Shown: positions 29,602-39,414 of the stretch, in pieces
How positions within the stretch are numbered: position 1 is the stretch's first letter
Layout: the number at the start of each line of letters is the position of its first letter
The notes under the pieces: generated by a model
What the model was told of the DNA's origin: nothing
What the model saw: the letters and a program-made list of their open reading frames with translations, nothing else
Database searches by the model: none
NCBI RefSeq assembly: GCF_019049675.1
Contig: NZ_JAFMOW010000067.1
Location: 372,001-436,000, forward strand
DNA: 64,000 bases
Reading direction: 5' to 3'
Source: Rahnella bonaserana
GTDB taxonomy: Bacteria; Pseudomonadota; Gammaproteobacteria; Enterobacterales; Enterobacteriaceae
Program-made: the position numbers and the translations under genes

Positions 29602-30951
29602 ATGGTAGATAAAATTGTTATCGCGAACCGCGGCGAGATTGCCCTGCGTATTTTGCGTGCCTGTAAAGAAATGGGCATCAAAACCGTTGCTGTGCACTCC
29701 ACCGCTGACCGTGACCTGAAACACGTGCTGCTGGCGGACGAAACCGTCTGTATCGGTCCTGCACCTTCAGTAAAAAGCTATCTGAACATCCCTGCCATTA
29801 TCGCTGCGGCAGAAATCACTGGCGCGGTGGCTATTCACCCAGGCTATGGTTTCCTGTCCGAGAATGCTGATTTTGCAGAGCAGGTTGAGCGTTCTGGTTT
29901 TATCTTCATCGGCCCGAAAGCTGAAACTATCCGCCTGATGGGTGACAAAGTTTCTGCGATCCACGCGATGAAAGCGGCTGGCGTACCTTGCGTACCTGGC
30001 TCTGACGGCCCGCTGGGCGACGACATGGACCAAAACCGTGCCTTCGCTAAACGCATCGGCTATCCGGTCATCATCAAAGCCTCTGGCGGCGGCGGTGGTC
30101 GCGGTATGCGTGTTGTTCGCAGCGACAAAGACCTCGAGCAGTCCATCAACATGACCCGTGCGGAAGCCAAAGCGGCTTTCAACAACGACATGGTTTACAT
30201 GGAAAAATACCTGGAAAACCCGCGTCACGTGGAAATTCAGGTACTGGCAGATGGTCAGGGCAATGCGGTTTATCTGGCTGAACGTGACTGCTCTATGCAG
30301 CGTCGTCACCAGAAAGTCGTGGAAGAAGCGCCAGCACCGGGCATCACTGAAGAACTGCGTCGTTTCATCGGCGAACGTTGTTCAAAAGCCTGTGTGGATA
30401 TCGGCTACCGTGGCGCAGGTACTTTCGAGTTCCTGTATGAAAACGGCGAGTTCTTCTTCATCGAAATGAACACCCGTATCCAGGTTGAACATCCGGTTAC
30501 CGAGATGATCACTGGTGTGGATTTGATCAAAGAGCAGTTGCGCATTGCTTCCGGCCAGCCGCTGTCGATCAAACAAAGCGAAGTGAAAGTCAAAGGCCAT
30601 GCGGTGGAATGCCGTATTAACGCGGAAGACCCTAACACCTTCCTGCCAAGCCCGGGCAAAATCACTCGCTTCCACGCACCTGGCGGCTTCGGTGTTCGCT
30701 GGGAATCGCACATTTACGCAGGCTACACTGTGCCTCCGTACTACGATTCCATGATTGGTAAACTGATCACTTACGGCGAAACCCGTGAAGTGGCGATTGC
30801 CCGCATGAAAAATGCACTGGCAGAACTGATCATCGACGGCATCAAAACCAACATTGATCTGCAAATGCGCATTATGGACGACGAGAACTTCCAGCACGGT
30901 GGAACGAATATCCACTATCTGGAGAAAAAACTCGGTTTGCAGGAAAAATAA
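29602..30951 (+). CDS. accC: Biotin carboxylase subunit of acetyl-CoA carboxylase
   Basis: 449 aa, as in E. coli. ATP-grasp enzyme with the glycine-rich loop [14 protein letters not shown], the active-site [14 protein letters not shown], and the N-terminal [16 protein letters not shown]. It carboxylates biotin on AccB using ATP and bicarbonate. Its last 63 bases reappear as a degenerate copy at 33264-33327. Confidence 0.98.
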   Translation: MVDKIVIANRGEIALRILRACKEMGIKTVAVHSTADRDLKHVLLADETVCIGPAPSVKSYLNIPAIIAAAEITGAVAIHPGYGFLSENADFAEQVERSGFIFIGPKAETIRLMGDKVSAIHAMKAAGVPCVPGSDGPLGDDMDQNRAFAKRIGYPVIIKASGGGGGRGMRVVRSDKDLEQSINMTRAEAKAAFNNDMVYMEKYLENPRHVEIQVLADGQGNAVYLAERDCSMQRRHQKVVEEAPAPGITEELRRFIGERCSKACVDIGYRGAGTFEFLYENGEFFFIEMNTRIQVEHPVTEMITGVDLIKEQLRIASGQPLSIKQSEVKVKGHAVECRINAEDPNTFLPSPGKITRFHAPGGFGVRWESHIYAGYTVPPYYDSMIGKLITYGETREVAIARMKNALAELIIDGIKTNIDLQMRIMDDENFQHGGTNIHYLEKKLGLQEK

Positions 30952-30973
30952 ATTTTACTGATATTTTTTAATA

Positions 30974-31005
30974 ATATCCCCGCTTAACTATATTAGCGGG
31001 GATAT
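30974..31005 (+). terminator. Hairpin downstream of accC
   Basis: ATATCCCCGCT at 30974-30984 pairs with AGCGGGGATAT at 30995-31005. It begins 22 bp after the accC stop and is followed by only a weak T-tract (CTTAT), yet is well placed to end the aroQ-accBC transcript. Confidence 0.75.
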
Positions 31006-31226
31006 CTTATCCCCCACATAATGCCTCTCTGTTATTATTAATATAACACTTCAACACTCATACAATAATTCATTCAATAATTCATTTCCCATTATTTAAT
31101 TGATCAAACGAATAGTTATCAATAAAGAATTTTAAATATATAATTAAGCCATTAATTTAATGATATTCCCTTTTAAAAAGGTGATAGGATGAATTGCTTT
31201 ATCTCTATTATTTAAAGGAATATCTC

Positions 31227-33194
31227 GTGATAAGTAAATGGAAAAACCCGCTCTCTGTATTAATCGTTAGCGTATTATCAGCCAGTACATACGCTGCGTC
31301 AGATAACTCAACCTATATATTTAATTCATCATCCCTCTCAACGGTAAATAATCTCTCATCTGCAGAAAATTGGTGGACTCCCTATGACACCAATCAGGGT
31401 TTCAATGATGCGCTTAAAGAATTAGGTTTGACATATGAATATCTGCAAAATAATGCTGAAGATATACGAATGCGCGCTACAGATTCTAATGATCCGCTGT
31501 TCTGGTTAAAAAGGACGCTGAGTATTTATCAGGATTACAACTCAGCGAACAAACGCTATAACATCCCTATGACGGAAGTTCATGCTAATGGCCGCAATCG
31601 CACCACTTCTGCGGGCCGAAATGGCTTCTTCCCGACCCATACATGGGTTAACTCAGGCGACACCTTAACTATTGAGTCAGGTGCGTTCCCAAGTCATGTT
31701 TACTGCGATATTGCTGTAGATAGCAAACTGGAAGATATAACCGGCCCGGAAAAAACACAACACCTGACAGCCAATGGCTTGAGCACTTATAAAGCCACCA
31801 CCAGTGGGTTGGTATTGTTCGCTTGTGTCGATCAAACTAAGGCACTCGAGCATAAAGATGAGCAGGCATCTATCACGATAAAAAGCGGCGGTTATGAAAG
31901 AGATCTCTTTACCTTTGGCTTAAATACCAACAGTGAGTGGAAAGAAGCTGCTAATGCTGCCGCGAATTCAGGCTTTACCGCCTTCTTCGATGGCAGAACA
32001 CGTTATATTGTTAACAATCAAAACTTCAAAAAATCCGCCAATACTAATATCCTCCAGACTCTGCGTGAGAATCTGACGATGACGGTTCGTTATGACATAT
32101 TAAACGGACTGCAAAGTGGCAAGGGGTATTTGCATGAGCCAAGCCGTGGGTTAGAGTACGTTAACTATAACTCTGGTTTTTGGTCATCTGATGGTCAGGG
32201 TCAGGTCGGTATTGGCGATCATAAGTATACGATACCGTCTCACAGCTTATGGGGGGAGTGGCATGAATATGGTCACCAATACCAAATGGAGTGGAGCTGG
32301 AGTGGCCAGGAAGAAGTTACCGAAGATCTTTACGCCCTGCAAAACTGTTATCTGAGTTTCGGTGATGTTGATATCAGTAAATGTCATAGCAACAGTGGCC
32401 TGAAAGGTTTTACCTGGGATCAACAGGCGGTGGGTAATTTCCTGAAGTCCGGCCAAAGTCAGCACTATTCAAGTGAAAGCAACGTCTTCCGCAGAGCAAC
32501 GATGTTTGGTCAGTTGATGACCTCCTGGCCTAACCTGTTTGGAGAACTTGGCCAGGCCTATCGTGAAGCCGATCAGGCTGGTGCAAACGGCTCAACACTG
32601 AACAGTACACAGAAAAAAGTGGACTGGTTCGTGACTAATACCAGTCGTCTTTCCGGTTACGACCTGCGCGAATTTTTCTCTCGCTGGGGATTAAACTTTA
32701 GTACTTTAGCCGACAGTGCCATCGCTGCAATGCAATTGCCTGCACCACTTCAGCCAGCGACAAGTTATGCGGCCACGTTGACTAAAACAGGCGGTAATGA
32801 GTCGGCAAAAGTAACGTTGAGCATAGACGGCGACAGCGATCGCACTAATACCGCCTTTGTTACTAATCACGGCAATGAAAATACAATGTCACTGGTTTGG
32901 GAAAATGATGAAGATAGTTATGTAAAGGCAATCGTTGTGGACAGTGCGCATCGTAGCTTTATCGTGAAGTTACTTGCCACAAACTCCCATGGCGATTGCC
33001 CTCAACTATCTTATAACTCAGCGAAAACTTGCCCGTCAGGAACATCATCGAACCTGCATATTTCGTATAGAGACCAAAATAATCTGAGTCTTCCGCCAGG
33101 TCACTATAAAGGCAAAGTAGCGCTGATTGCCCGTGACTGGTATAAGAAAGACTGGTCAGCAAACGTCAATATCAACCTCGATATCACCAAGTAA
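31227..33194 (+). CDS. Secreted M60-family (enhancin/SslE-like) metallopeptidase, copy 1
   Basis: 655 aa. The start is GTG at 31227 with AAGGA 8 nt upstream; it gives a proper signal peptide (ISKWKNPLSVLIVSVLSAST, cut near YA/ASDN). The zinc motif WHEYGHQYQ (residues 346-350 = HEYGH) and the glutamate in GQEEVTEDLY match the M60 pattern HExGH...E, whose known members cut mucin-type glycoproteins. N-terminal (about 30-330) and C-terminal beta-rich domains flank it; cysteine pairs suggest disulphides. The gene is AT-rich and lies in an insert between accC and yhdT. Substrate unknown. Paralogous to the gene at 33497-35437. Confidence 0.88.
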   Translation: MISKWKNPLSVLIVSVLSASTYAASDNSTYIFNSSSLSTVNNLSSAENWWTPYDTNQGFNDALKELGLTYEYLQNNAEDIRMRATDSNDPLFWLKRTLSIYQDYNSANKRYNIPMTEVHANGRNRTTSAGRNGFFPTHTWVNSGDTLTIESGAFPSHVYCDIAVDSKLEDITGPEKTQHLTANGLSTYKATTSGLVLFACVDQTKALEHKDEQASITIKSGGYERDLFTFGLNTNSEWKEAANAAANSGFTAFFDGRTRYIVNNQNFKKSANTNILQTLRENLTMTVRYDILNGLQSGKGYLHEPSRGLEYVNYNSGFWSSDGQGQVGIGDHKYTIPSHSLWGEWHEYGHQYQMEWSWSGQEEVTEDLYALQNCYLSFGDVDISKCHSNSGLKGFTWDQQAVGNFLKSGQSQHYSSESNVFRRATMFGQLMTSWPNLFGELGQAYREADQAGANGSTLNSTQKKVDWFVTNTSRLSGYDLREFFSRWGLNFSTLADSAIAAMQLPAPLQPATSYAATLTKTGGNESAKVTLSIDGDSDRTNTAFVTNHGNENTMSLVWENDEDSYVKAIVVDSAHRSFIVKLLATNSHGDCPQLSYNSAKTCPSGTSSNLHISYRDQNNLSLPPGHYKGKVALIARDWYKKDWSANVNINLDITK

Positions 33195-33263
33195 CTCGCA
33201 TAATCTCTGCCGCATTTATTAAAAATGCGACAGAAAATTCTGGAATGCGAATGGATGAATAAA

Positions 33264-33327
33264 TTCCAGCACGGTGGAACTAACATCCGCTATCTGGAGA
33301 AAAACTCGGTTTGCAGAAAAAATAATT
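33264..33327 (+). pseudogene. Degenerate duplicate of the accC 3' end
   Basis: TTCCAGCACGGTGGAAC, then CTATCTGGAGAAAAA and CTCGGTTTGCAG, reproduce the last codons of accC (30889-30955) with four substitutions and two single-base deletions, the first of which breaks the accC frame. It is not translated as accC. Followed at once by a strong terminator, as accC itself is. Confidence 0.9.
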
Positions 33328-33333
33328 ATCCTC

Positions 33334-33366
33334 ATAATCTCAGCCTAACAGGCTGAGATTATTTTT
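33334..33366 (+). terminator. Strong intrinsic terminator after the accC-tail copy
   Basis: ATAATCTCAGCC at 33334-33345 pairs perfectly with GGCTGAGATTAT at 33351-33362 (12 bp, loop TAACA), followed by TTTT. It ends transcription between the two metallopeptidase genes and may be the former accC terminator. Confidence 0.88.
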
Positions 33367-33496
33367 GTTCCATCGTAAATAATTCCTTTTATTAATAACT
33401 CACCCCAATTCTATTACCTGAATCTATAATTATATTCATTAAAAACATCTGCTATTATCCTTGCGGTTTTTACATTAACAAGGAAGATTAATTTAT

Positions 33497-35437
33497 ATGA
33501 GAATATTATCGAACAGAACCACGTTGTTTTTATCTATTGGTCTAAGTCTTTCCACTCATTCATTTGCCACAACATATGAAAGTATATCCTCCGAGATAAC
33601 GTATGACACTATCTCCCCAAATATAACCTGGTGGAATGAACATGCTAACAACGATGGTTTCAGGGAAGCATTAGTTGAGTTGGGAACCAGCATAGATGAA
33701 TTAAATAAAAACTCGCAAAATACCACTGCCAGATCGAATAATGTCAATGATCCCTTGTTTTGGCTGAAAAGAAATTTCGAGGTCTATCCGGTCGAAAATG
33801 AAAATGTTTATAATATTCCCATAACGGAGACTCACAGCCAGGGCAGAGACAGAACCGGTGCACATGGCCGGAATAACTATTTCCTGACTCGTGAATATGT
33901 CACCAAAGGACAAAGTGTCAAACTTATGGTGGGTGATATGCCTTCTGGCGTATGGTGCACAGTGGCAACAGGCGTCGGCTTCGATCAGGGGGATCATATG
34001 CTTGATTCTCAAAGTTTGCCAAAGAGCACAGTCACTACTTATCAGGTAAAACAAAACGGCACAATACTGATTGGTTGCTCAGACGGTAATATTAAAATGC
34101 CTAACGTTGATAAGGCAGTTAATATTGAAATTCTCGAAGGGGGGGTCAAACAGCTCTTCTTTATTCTGGGACAAAGTACACAGGCTGACTGGGAGAGATT
34201 AAGCCAGAGCAATTCAAAGTCTGGTCAGATATTCATGTTCACCGGTCGCTCCAGAATGAATGTAAAAACGGCAACGGCGAAAAAATCAACGGCTACAAAC
34301 ATGGTCCATTCGATGAGTCAGTACCTGTCAATGACAGTTAAAGATGACTCGCTTAATGGTTTTGACGGTTCGGGCCCATTAAACCAGCCATCTCGCGGTT
34401 TAATCGTCGCCACCTATAATGATTGCTGCTATGCCGTCGGCGGCCAGGGCTTTACCGCGATAGGGTTCAATAGCAAGCTGGCCGATAATACCGACTGGGG
34501 AGACTGGCATGAATTTGGTCATCATAACCAACAGAGTTGGTCATGGTCAGCATTAACCGAAGTGACAGTGAATCTCTACTCTGTCGCAAATTGCACTCTT
34601 TTCCGTGGAGAAAAACCTGCAACGCCATGTCATGGGAATAAAGATATCAAGGCCTTAGACTGGAGTGCTTACGCGGTGGGGAACTTTATTGCTTCCGGGG
34701 AACATTACAACTTTGATAATCCAGGGTCTGGCACCGAATTTAAAAGGGCGACGCTCTTCGCCCAGTTACTCTTCAGCTACCCTGAACTTTATCCACAATT
34801 AGGCAAAGCCTTCCGTGCGGATTATGACTACGCTAAAAACCGCTCTAAACTGGATTCTCCGCAGGAACTGAGAGACTGGTTCGTTGTGAATACCAGTAAG
34901 TATTCTAAAAACGATCTGCGTGAGTTTTATGATCACTGGGGACTCACCTATTCTTCGCAAGCCAGCGATACGGTGAATGCAATGAAGCTGCCAAAACCTT
35001 ATCAACCTGCGCAAACACATGAGATGACACTTAACAGCGATTATTCCTCTTCTTATGCCACAACAACCATGGTTGATCCTGTTGCTAATAACATTGGTTT
35101 TATTTTGCCTGCGCCTAACGAGGGCCCGACATCATTAGTGTGGTTCGAAGACGGTGATAGTGTATTTTATGCTGATGTAACCGACAGCAAGCAGCGTTCG
35201 TTTAGAGTAAAACTTCACGGTAAGAAATCCGTGGGGAACTGTGGAAATTATACCTTAAACAGTGCGGCACACTGTGGATCGGGTTCCACTAAATTCATCC
35301 GAATTGATTACAAAACAGAGGATAACGCTTCTCTTCCGGCTGGAACTTATCATGGCACAGCGCATATCCTGGGGCGTGACATGTACAAGGCTGATTGGGC
35401 ATCTGAATTAAAACTCAATATTAATATCCTTAAATAA
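33497..35437 (+). CDS. Secreted M60-family (enhancin/SslE-like) metallopeptidase, copy 2
   Basis: 646 aa with a signal peptide (hydrophobic stretch TLFLSIGLSLS, cut near FA/TTYES). The zinc motif WHEFGHHNQ (residues 338-342) is followed by the glutamate of LTEVTVNLYS, the M60 arrangement. It shares with copy 1 the block DPLFWLKR, the S/A-GRN motif, QPSRGL, AVGNF, RATLFAQL, DLREF, and the C-terminal RSFRVKL and SLPAGTYHG, so the two are clear but distant paralogs. AAGGA lies 11 nt before the ATG. It has its own upstream region and is separated from copy 1 by a terminator. Target unknown. Confidence 0.88.
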   Translation: MRILSNRTTLFLSIGLSLSTHSFATTYESISSEITYDTISPNITWWNEHANNDGFREALVELGTSIDELNKNSQNTTARSNNVNDPLFWLKRNFEVYPVENENVYNIPITETHSQGRDRTGAHGRNNYFLTREYVTKGQSVKLMVGDMPSGVWCTVATGVGFDQGDHMLDSQSLPKSTVTTYQVKQNGTILIGCSDGNIKMPNVDKAVNIEILEGGVKQLFFILGQSTQADWERLSQSNSKSGQIFMFTGRSRMNVKTATAKKSTATNMVHSMSQYLSMTVKDDSLNGFDGSGPLNQPSRGLIVATYNDCCYAVGGQGFTAIGFNSKLADNTDWGDWHEFGHHNQQSWSWSALTEVTVNLYSVANCTLFRGEKPATPCHGNKDIKALDWSAYAVGNFIASGEHYNFDNPGSGTEFKRATLFAQLLFSYPELYPQLGKAFRADYDYAKNRSKLDSPQELRDWFVVNTSKYSKNDLREFYDHWGLTYSSQASDTVNAMKLPKPYQPAQTHEMTLNSDYSSSYATTTMVDPVANNIGFILPAPNEGPTSLVWFEDGDSVFYADVTDSKQRSFRVKLHGKKSVGNCGNYTLNSAAHCGSGSTKFIRIDYKTEDNASLPAGTYHGTAHILGRDMYKADWASELKLNINILK

Positions 35438-35443
35438 CCCCCC

Positions 35444-35470
35444 TTGCCAGGCGAGTTCATCGCCTGGCAA
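35444..35470. terminator. Hairpin after the second metallopeptidase gene
   Basis: TTGCCAGGCGA at 35444-35454 and TCGCCTGGCAA at 35460-35470 are exact inverted copies around a 5-nt loop. There is no T-run, so termination is likely but not certain. Confidence 0.65.
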
Positions 35471-35535
35471 ATAGTTACTGCTAAAAATGTCATAATCCGT
35501 AAAATCCTCCCTTATTTTCATTTTACGGTGAACCT

Positions 35536-35778
35536 ATGGATCAACGTTTCTTACAAGCCAACCGCGAAGCCCGCTGGGCGTTTGGGCTGACGATTGCATA
35601 TCTGCTGGCATGGAGTTTTGCCGCTTATATTCCTGACAACAAACAGGGTATCACCGGCTTGCCACACTGGTTTGAAATGTCCTGCCTGCTGGTTCCGCTG
35701 ATTTTCGTGCTTTTAAGCTGGCTGATGGTTCGCGTGATTTACCGCGATATTCCGCTGGAGGACAGTGATGAAGACTGA
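35536..35778 (+). CDS. yhdT: YhdT family small membrane protein
   Basis: 80 aa with two membrane helices and the conserved GLPHWFEMSCLLVPL block; function unknown. It is the constant partner of panF, which it overlaps by 11 bp, and may help PanF. Confidence 0.93.
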   Translation: MDQRFLQANREARWAFGLTIAYLLAWSFAAYIPDNKQGITGLPHWFEMSCLLVPLIFVLLSWLMVRVIYRDIPLEDSDED

Positions 35779-37213
35779 AGTTCTGCTGCCACTTATCGCC
35801 TATCTGCTGCTGGTGTTCGGGCTGTCAGTTTATGCCTATACCCGCCGCGAGCAGGGCAACTTCCTCACCGAATATTTTCTCGGTAATCGCTCAATGGGCG
35901 GCTTCGTGCTGGCCATGACCCTGACTGCCACCTACATCAGCGCCAGTTCATTTATCGGCGGTCCCGGTGCGGCTTATAAATTTGGCCTCGGCTGGGTGTT
36001 GCTGGCAATGATTCAATTGCCTGCGGTCTGGCTGTCGCTCGGCGTTCTGGGCAAGAAATTCGCCATTCTGGCGCGGCGCTATAATGCCGTCACTCTGAAC
36101 GATATGCTGTTTGCGCGCTATCAGAGCCGTCTGCTGGTCTGGCTGGCGAGTCTGAGCCTGCTGGTGGCGTTTCTGGGTGCGATGACCGTCCAGTTCATCG
36201 GCGGCGCACGCCTGCTGGAAACCGCCGCCGGTATTCCTTACGACACCGGTCTGCTGATTTTCGGCATCAGTATCGCGCTGTATACCGCGTTTGGTGGTTT
36301 TCGCGCCAGTGTACTTAACGATGCCATGCAGGGGCTGGTGATGCTTCTGGGCACCATTTTGCTGCTGGTGGGCGTCGTTCATGCCGCCGGTGGTCTGCAC
36401 AGCGCGGTCGATAAACTCCAGCAAATCGACCCTAAACTGGTTTCCGTTCACGGCGGAGATGACGTTCTTTCGCTGCCATTTATGGCCTCCTTCTGGATTT
36501 TAGTGTGCTTTGGTGTGATAGGACTGCCGCATACTGCCGTGCGTTGTATCTCTTATAAAGACAGTAAAGCGGTGCATCGTGGCATTGTGCTGGGCACGAT
36601 CGTGGTCGCCATTCTGATGTTCGGTATGCATCTGGCTGGTGCGCTCGGGCGCGCGGTCTTACCTGATCTGAAAATTCCCGATCAGGTGATCCCGACGCTG
36701 ATGATTACCGTGCTGCCGCCTTTTGCCGCCGGTATTTTCCTTGCCGCGCCGATGGCGGCGATTATGTCGACCATCAACGCACAGCTTTTACAGTCATCAG
36801 CGACTATCGTTAAAGACTTATACCTCGGCATTAAGCCGGAACAGTTAGCCAACGAGCGTAAGCTTAAACGCTTCTCGAGCTGGGCTACGTTTGTGCTGGG
36901 ATTACTGGTTCTGCTGGCCGCCTGGCGTCCACCGGAAATGATTATCTGGCTGAATTTGCTGGCATTTGGCGGACTGGAAGCTGTATTCCTGTGGCCACTG
37001 GTGCTCGGTTTGTACTGGGAGCGCGCCAACGCCACGGGGGCGCTGAGCTCAATGATTGTTGGCGCAGTTTGTTATACCCTGCTTGCCAGTATCGACCTGC
37101 ACATCGCCGGTCTGCATCCGATTGTGCCGTCGCTGTCGCTGAGCCTGCTGGCGTTTTATGTCGGCAATAAATTCGGCAAACAGCCACGCGAAACCGTACT
37201 CAAGCCGTCCTGA
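35768..37213 (+). CDS. panF: Sodium/pantothenate symporter
   Basis: 481 aa, about 13 membrane helices, solute:sodium symporter family, nearly identical to E. coli PanF in [37 protein letters not shown] and the [15 protein letters not shown] segment. It imports pantothenate for coenzyme A synthesis. The ATG at 35768 is 6 nt from GGAGG; an overlapping GTG one codon upstream is too close. Confidence 0.97.
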   Translation: MKTEVLLPLIAYLLLVFGLSVYAYTRREQGNFLTEYFLGNRSMGGFVLAMTLTATYISASSFIGGPGAAYKFGLGWVLLAMIQLPAVWLSLGVLGKKFAILARRYNAVTLNDMLFARYQSRLLVWLASLSLLVAFLGAMTVQFIGGARLLETAAGIPYDTGLLIFGISIALYTAFGGFRASVLNDAMQGLVMLLGTILLLVGVVHAAGGLHSAVDKLQQIDPKLVSVHGGDDVLSLPFMASFWILVCFGVIGLPHTAVRCISYKDSKAVHRGIVLGTIVVAILMFGMHLAGALGRAVLPDLKIPDQVIPTLMITVLPPFAAGIFLAAPMAAIMSTINAQLLQSSATIVKDLYLGIKPEQLANERKLKRFSSWATFVLGLLVLLAAWRPPEMIIWLNLLAFGGLEAVFLWPLVLGLYWERANATGALSSMIVGAVCYTLLASIDLHIAGLHPIVPSLSLSLLAFYVGNKFGKQPRETVLKPS

Positions 37214-37256
37214 ACGGGCGGCACTGATTTTACAGATAGTTAAGAAGAGAATGGCT

Positions 37257-38141
37257 ATGCCTTGGATCCAACTAAAAATTAATACCACCGGTAACGACGC
37301 GGAAACGCTGAGCGACGCGCTTATCGAAAGTGGCGCCGTGTCCGTGACTTTCCAGGATACGCACGATAATCCTGTGTTCGAACCGTTGCCGGGCGAAACC
37401 CTGCTGTGGGGCGATACCGATGCCATCGGCCTGTATGATGCGGAAACCGACATGGAAGAAGTGGTCGCCATGCTGGAAAACGAACCGCTGCTGGGCAAAG
37501 GTTTTGTGCATAAAATCGAACAGCTGGAAGACAAAGACTGGGAACGTGAATGGATGGATAACTTCCACCCAATGCGTTTTGGCGAGCGCCTGTGGATTTG
37601 TCCAAGCTGGCGCGATGTGCCGGATCCGAATGCTGTCAACGTGATGCTCGATCCGGGTCTGGCATTTGGTACCGGCACCCATCCGACCACCGCCATGTGT
37701 CTGCAATGGCTCGACAGTCTGGATCTGACCGATAAAACGGTGATCGACTTCGGTTGCGGTTCGGGCATTCTGGCAATCGCTGCGCTGAAACTCGGCGCAA
37801 AACACGTCGTCGGGATCGATATCGATCCTCAGGCGATTCAGGCCAGCCGTGATAACGCCGAGCGTAACGGTGTTTCAGAGCGCCTGTCCCTGTACCTGCC
37901 GAAAGACCAGCCTGAGAACCTGTCAGCCGACGTGGTCGTCGCTAACATTCTTGCAGGTCCTCTGCGCGAACTGGCACCGCTGATTGGCGTGCTGCCCGTT
38001 GCAGGCGGCCATCTGGGACTTTCCGGCGTACTCGCCAGCCAGGCGCAAAGCGTGGCGGATGCGTACAAAGATAAGTTCGAACTGGATGCGGTGGCCGAGA
38101 AAGAAGAATGGTGCCGTATCACCGGCGTTAAAAAAGCCTGA
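37257..38141 (+). CDS. prmA: Ribosomal protein L11 methyltransferase
   Basis: 294 aa (E. coli 293). N-terminal L11-binding domain ([16 protein letters not shown]) followed by a SAM-binding Rossmann domain with [20 protein letters not shown] and [11 protein letters not shown]. It trimethylates L11. The frame stays open upstream, but MPWIQ is the family start; an ATG two codons earlier is closer to the AAGAAGAG and less likely. Ends at a strong terminator. Confidence 0.97.
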   Translation: MPWIQLKINTTGNDAETLSDALIESGAVSVTFQDTHDNPVFEPLPGETLLWGDTDAIGLYDAETDMEEVVAMLENEPLLGKGFVHKIEQLEDKDWEREWMDNFHPMRFGERLWICPSWRDVPDPNAVNVMLDPGLAFGTGTHPTTAMCLQWLDSLDLTDKTVIDFGCGSGILAIAALKLGAKHVVGIDIDPQAIQASRDNAERNGVSERLSLYLPKDQPENLSADVVVANILAGPLRELAPLIGVLPVAGGHLGLSGVLASQAQSVADAYKDKFELDAVAEKEEWCRITGVKKA

Positions 38142-38150
38142 TAGCTGTCA

Positions 38151-38186
38151 CCCGCTCTTTATCTTTGTGCATAAAGAGCGGGTTTT
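38151..38186 (+). terminator. Terminator after prmA
   Basis: CCCGCTCTTTAT at 38151-38162 pairs perfectly with ATAAAGAGCGGG at 38171-38182, followed by TTTT. Confidence 0.9.
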
Positions 38187-38288
38187 GCCCCAAAAACCTT
38201 TTCTGACCTTTTCTTATATTTCCCCTGCCGCACCTAACCCTTACACTTCGCATGGTTTTTATTACTCAACGAATGAAAGGGATATCTC

Positions 38289-39026
38289 TTGAAAGGAAAA
38301 TTGCTGTTTATTGCACTCGCTGCATTTTCGGTATCTGCAACTGAGACCAATGCCCCACACTGGTCCTATGATGGCGACGCTGCTCCGCAAAACTGGTCAA
38401 AACTCAGCCCGGACTTCCATCTTTGCGAGCAAGGCAAAGCGCAGTCGCCTATCGATATTAAAGAGGCGTTACAGGTGCACCCCCGCCCGCTTAAACTCAG
38501 CTATAAGTTACCGCCGGTGAGTGTCATTAATAATGGCCACAGCGTGCAGGTCAACGTTCAGCAGGGGGATTTTGCCACGCTGGACGGGGATAAGTTTGTC
38601 CTTCAGCAATTCCACTTCCACTCTCCGAGCGAAAATACCCTCAACGGTAAATCCTTCCCGATGGAAGCGCACTTTGTGCATATGGATGCAGATGGGGAAG
38701 TTGCGGTGATTGCCGTGATGTTTGAAACTGGTAAGGCCAATCCGCAACTGGAAAAGATCTGGCAACAAATGCCGGAAAAAGCCGGCGATTCTGTCACGCT
38801 GAAAGAGAAAGTCAGTCTTGAAGGTCTGCTGCCCAAAAATCTCACCCATTACCGCTTCAGCGGATCGCTGACCACGCCGCCGTGCACTGAAGGCGTTCGC
38901 TGGCTGGTCGTGAAACAACCTCAGACGCTGTCAGAAGCGCAACTGGAGAAATTCCGGCATGCCATGCACCATGCAAATAACCGCCCTGTCCAGGGTTTGC
39001 ATGGCCGTGTGGTGGTCGACGAATAA
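38289..39026 (+). CDS. cah: Periplasmic alpha-carbonic anhydrase
   Basis: 245 aa with a short signal peptide (KGKLLFIALAAFSVSA), so periplasmic. Alpha-class motifs: HWSYDGDAAPQNW, CEQGKAQSPIDI, the zinc histidines in QQFHFHSPSEN and MEAHFVHMD, and GSLTTPPCTEGVRW. It interconverts CO2 and bicarbonate. The start is TTG at 38289 with AAGGGA 7 nt upstream; no in-frame ATG would leave a signal peptide. Its place between prmA and dusB is not the E. coli order, so it is an insertion here. Confidence 0.93.
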   Translation: MKGKLLFIALAAFSVSATETNAPHWSYDGDAAPQNWSKLSPDFHLCEQGKAQSPIDIKEALQVHPRPLKLSYKLPPVSVINNGHSVQVNVQQGDFATLDGDKFVLQQFHFHSPSENTLNGKSFPMEAHFVHMDADGEVAVIAVMFETGKANPQLEKIWQQMPEKAGDSVTLKEKVSLEGLLPKNLTHYRFSGSLTTPPCTEGVRWLVVKQPQTLSEAQLEKFRHAMHHANNRPVQGLHGRVVVDE

Positions 39027-39041
39027 TCTTGTCAGAGCCAG

Positions 39042-39071
39042 GAGACGCAGAAATCGCTTTTGCGTCTCTTT
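39042..39071 (+). terminator. Terminator after cah
   Basis: GAGACGCA at 39042-39049 pairs with TGCGTCTC at 39061-39068, followed by TTTCTG. It separates cah from the dusB-fis promoter region. Confidence 0.75.
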
Positions 39072-39346
39072 CTGTTGCCTTTCTTTGTTTCTGAAAATGA
39101 GTCACTTTTTGACCAAAAGACGATCTGCATCACGGAATTTTGTGGTAGTTGATGCTTAAAACGTCAAATCTGCCCTTAGATTCAACTGATATAACAGGAT
39201 GTTTCAGAGAGAAATTAGGAATTTGCACAAGCGCACAATTTGACCGACGTCACATAACTCAATGTAAAACCAAGATAAAAAAACAAATTGCGCTGAATTT
39301 CGCCATTGGCGAGGCATTTTCTTAGCCAATTGCTCAAAGTTTGGCC

Positions 39347-39375
39347 TTTCATATCGCAACGAAAATGCGTAATAT
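39347..39375 (+). promoter_or_regulatory. dusB-fis promoter
   Basis: TTTCAT (39347-39352) and TAATAT (39370-39375) are 17 bp apart, followed by the GC-rich discriminator ACGCGCCC. The whole stretch up to the dusB start closely matches the E. coli fis promoter as I remember it, so stringent control by ppGpp/DksA and Fis autoregulation is expected. Start near 39383. The rest of the 388-bp gap is AT-rich, as expected for Fis and IHF sites. Confidence 0.85.
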
Positions 39376-39414
39376 ACGCGCCCTTGCGGACATCAGTATG
39401 GTCATTCCTAGTTC

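Noticed and set aside
33104-33286. A minus-strand frame over the end of the first metallopeptidase gene
   Set aside because: Antisense shadow of the coding sequence; no supporting signal.
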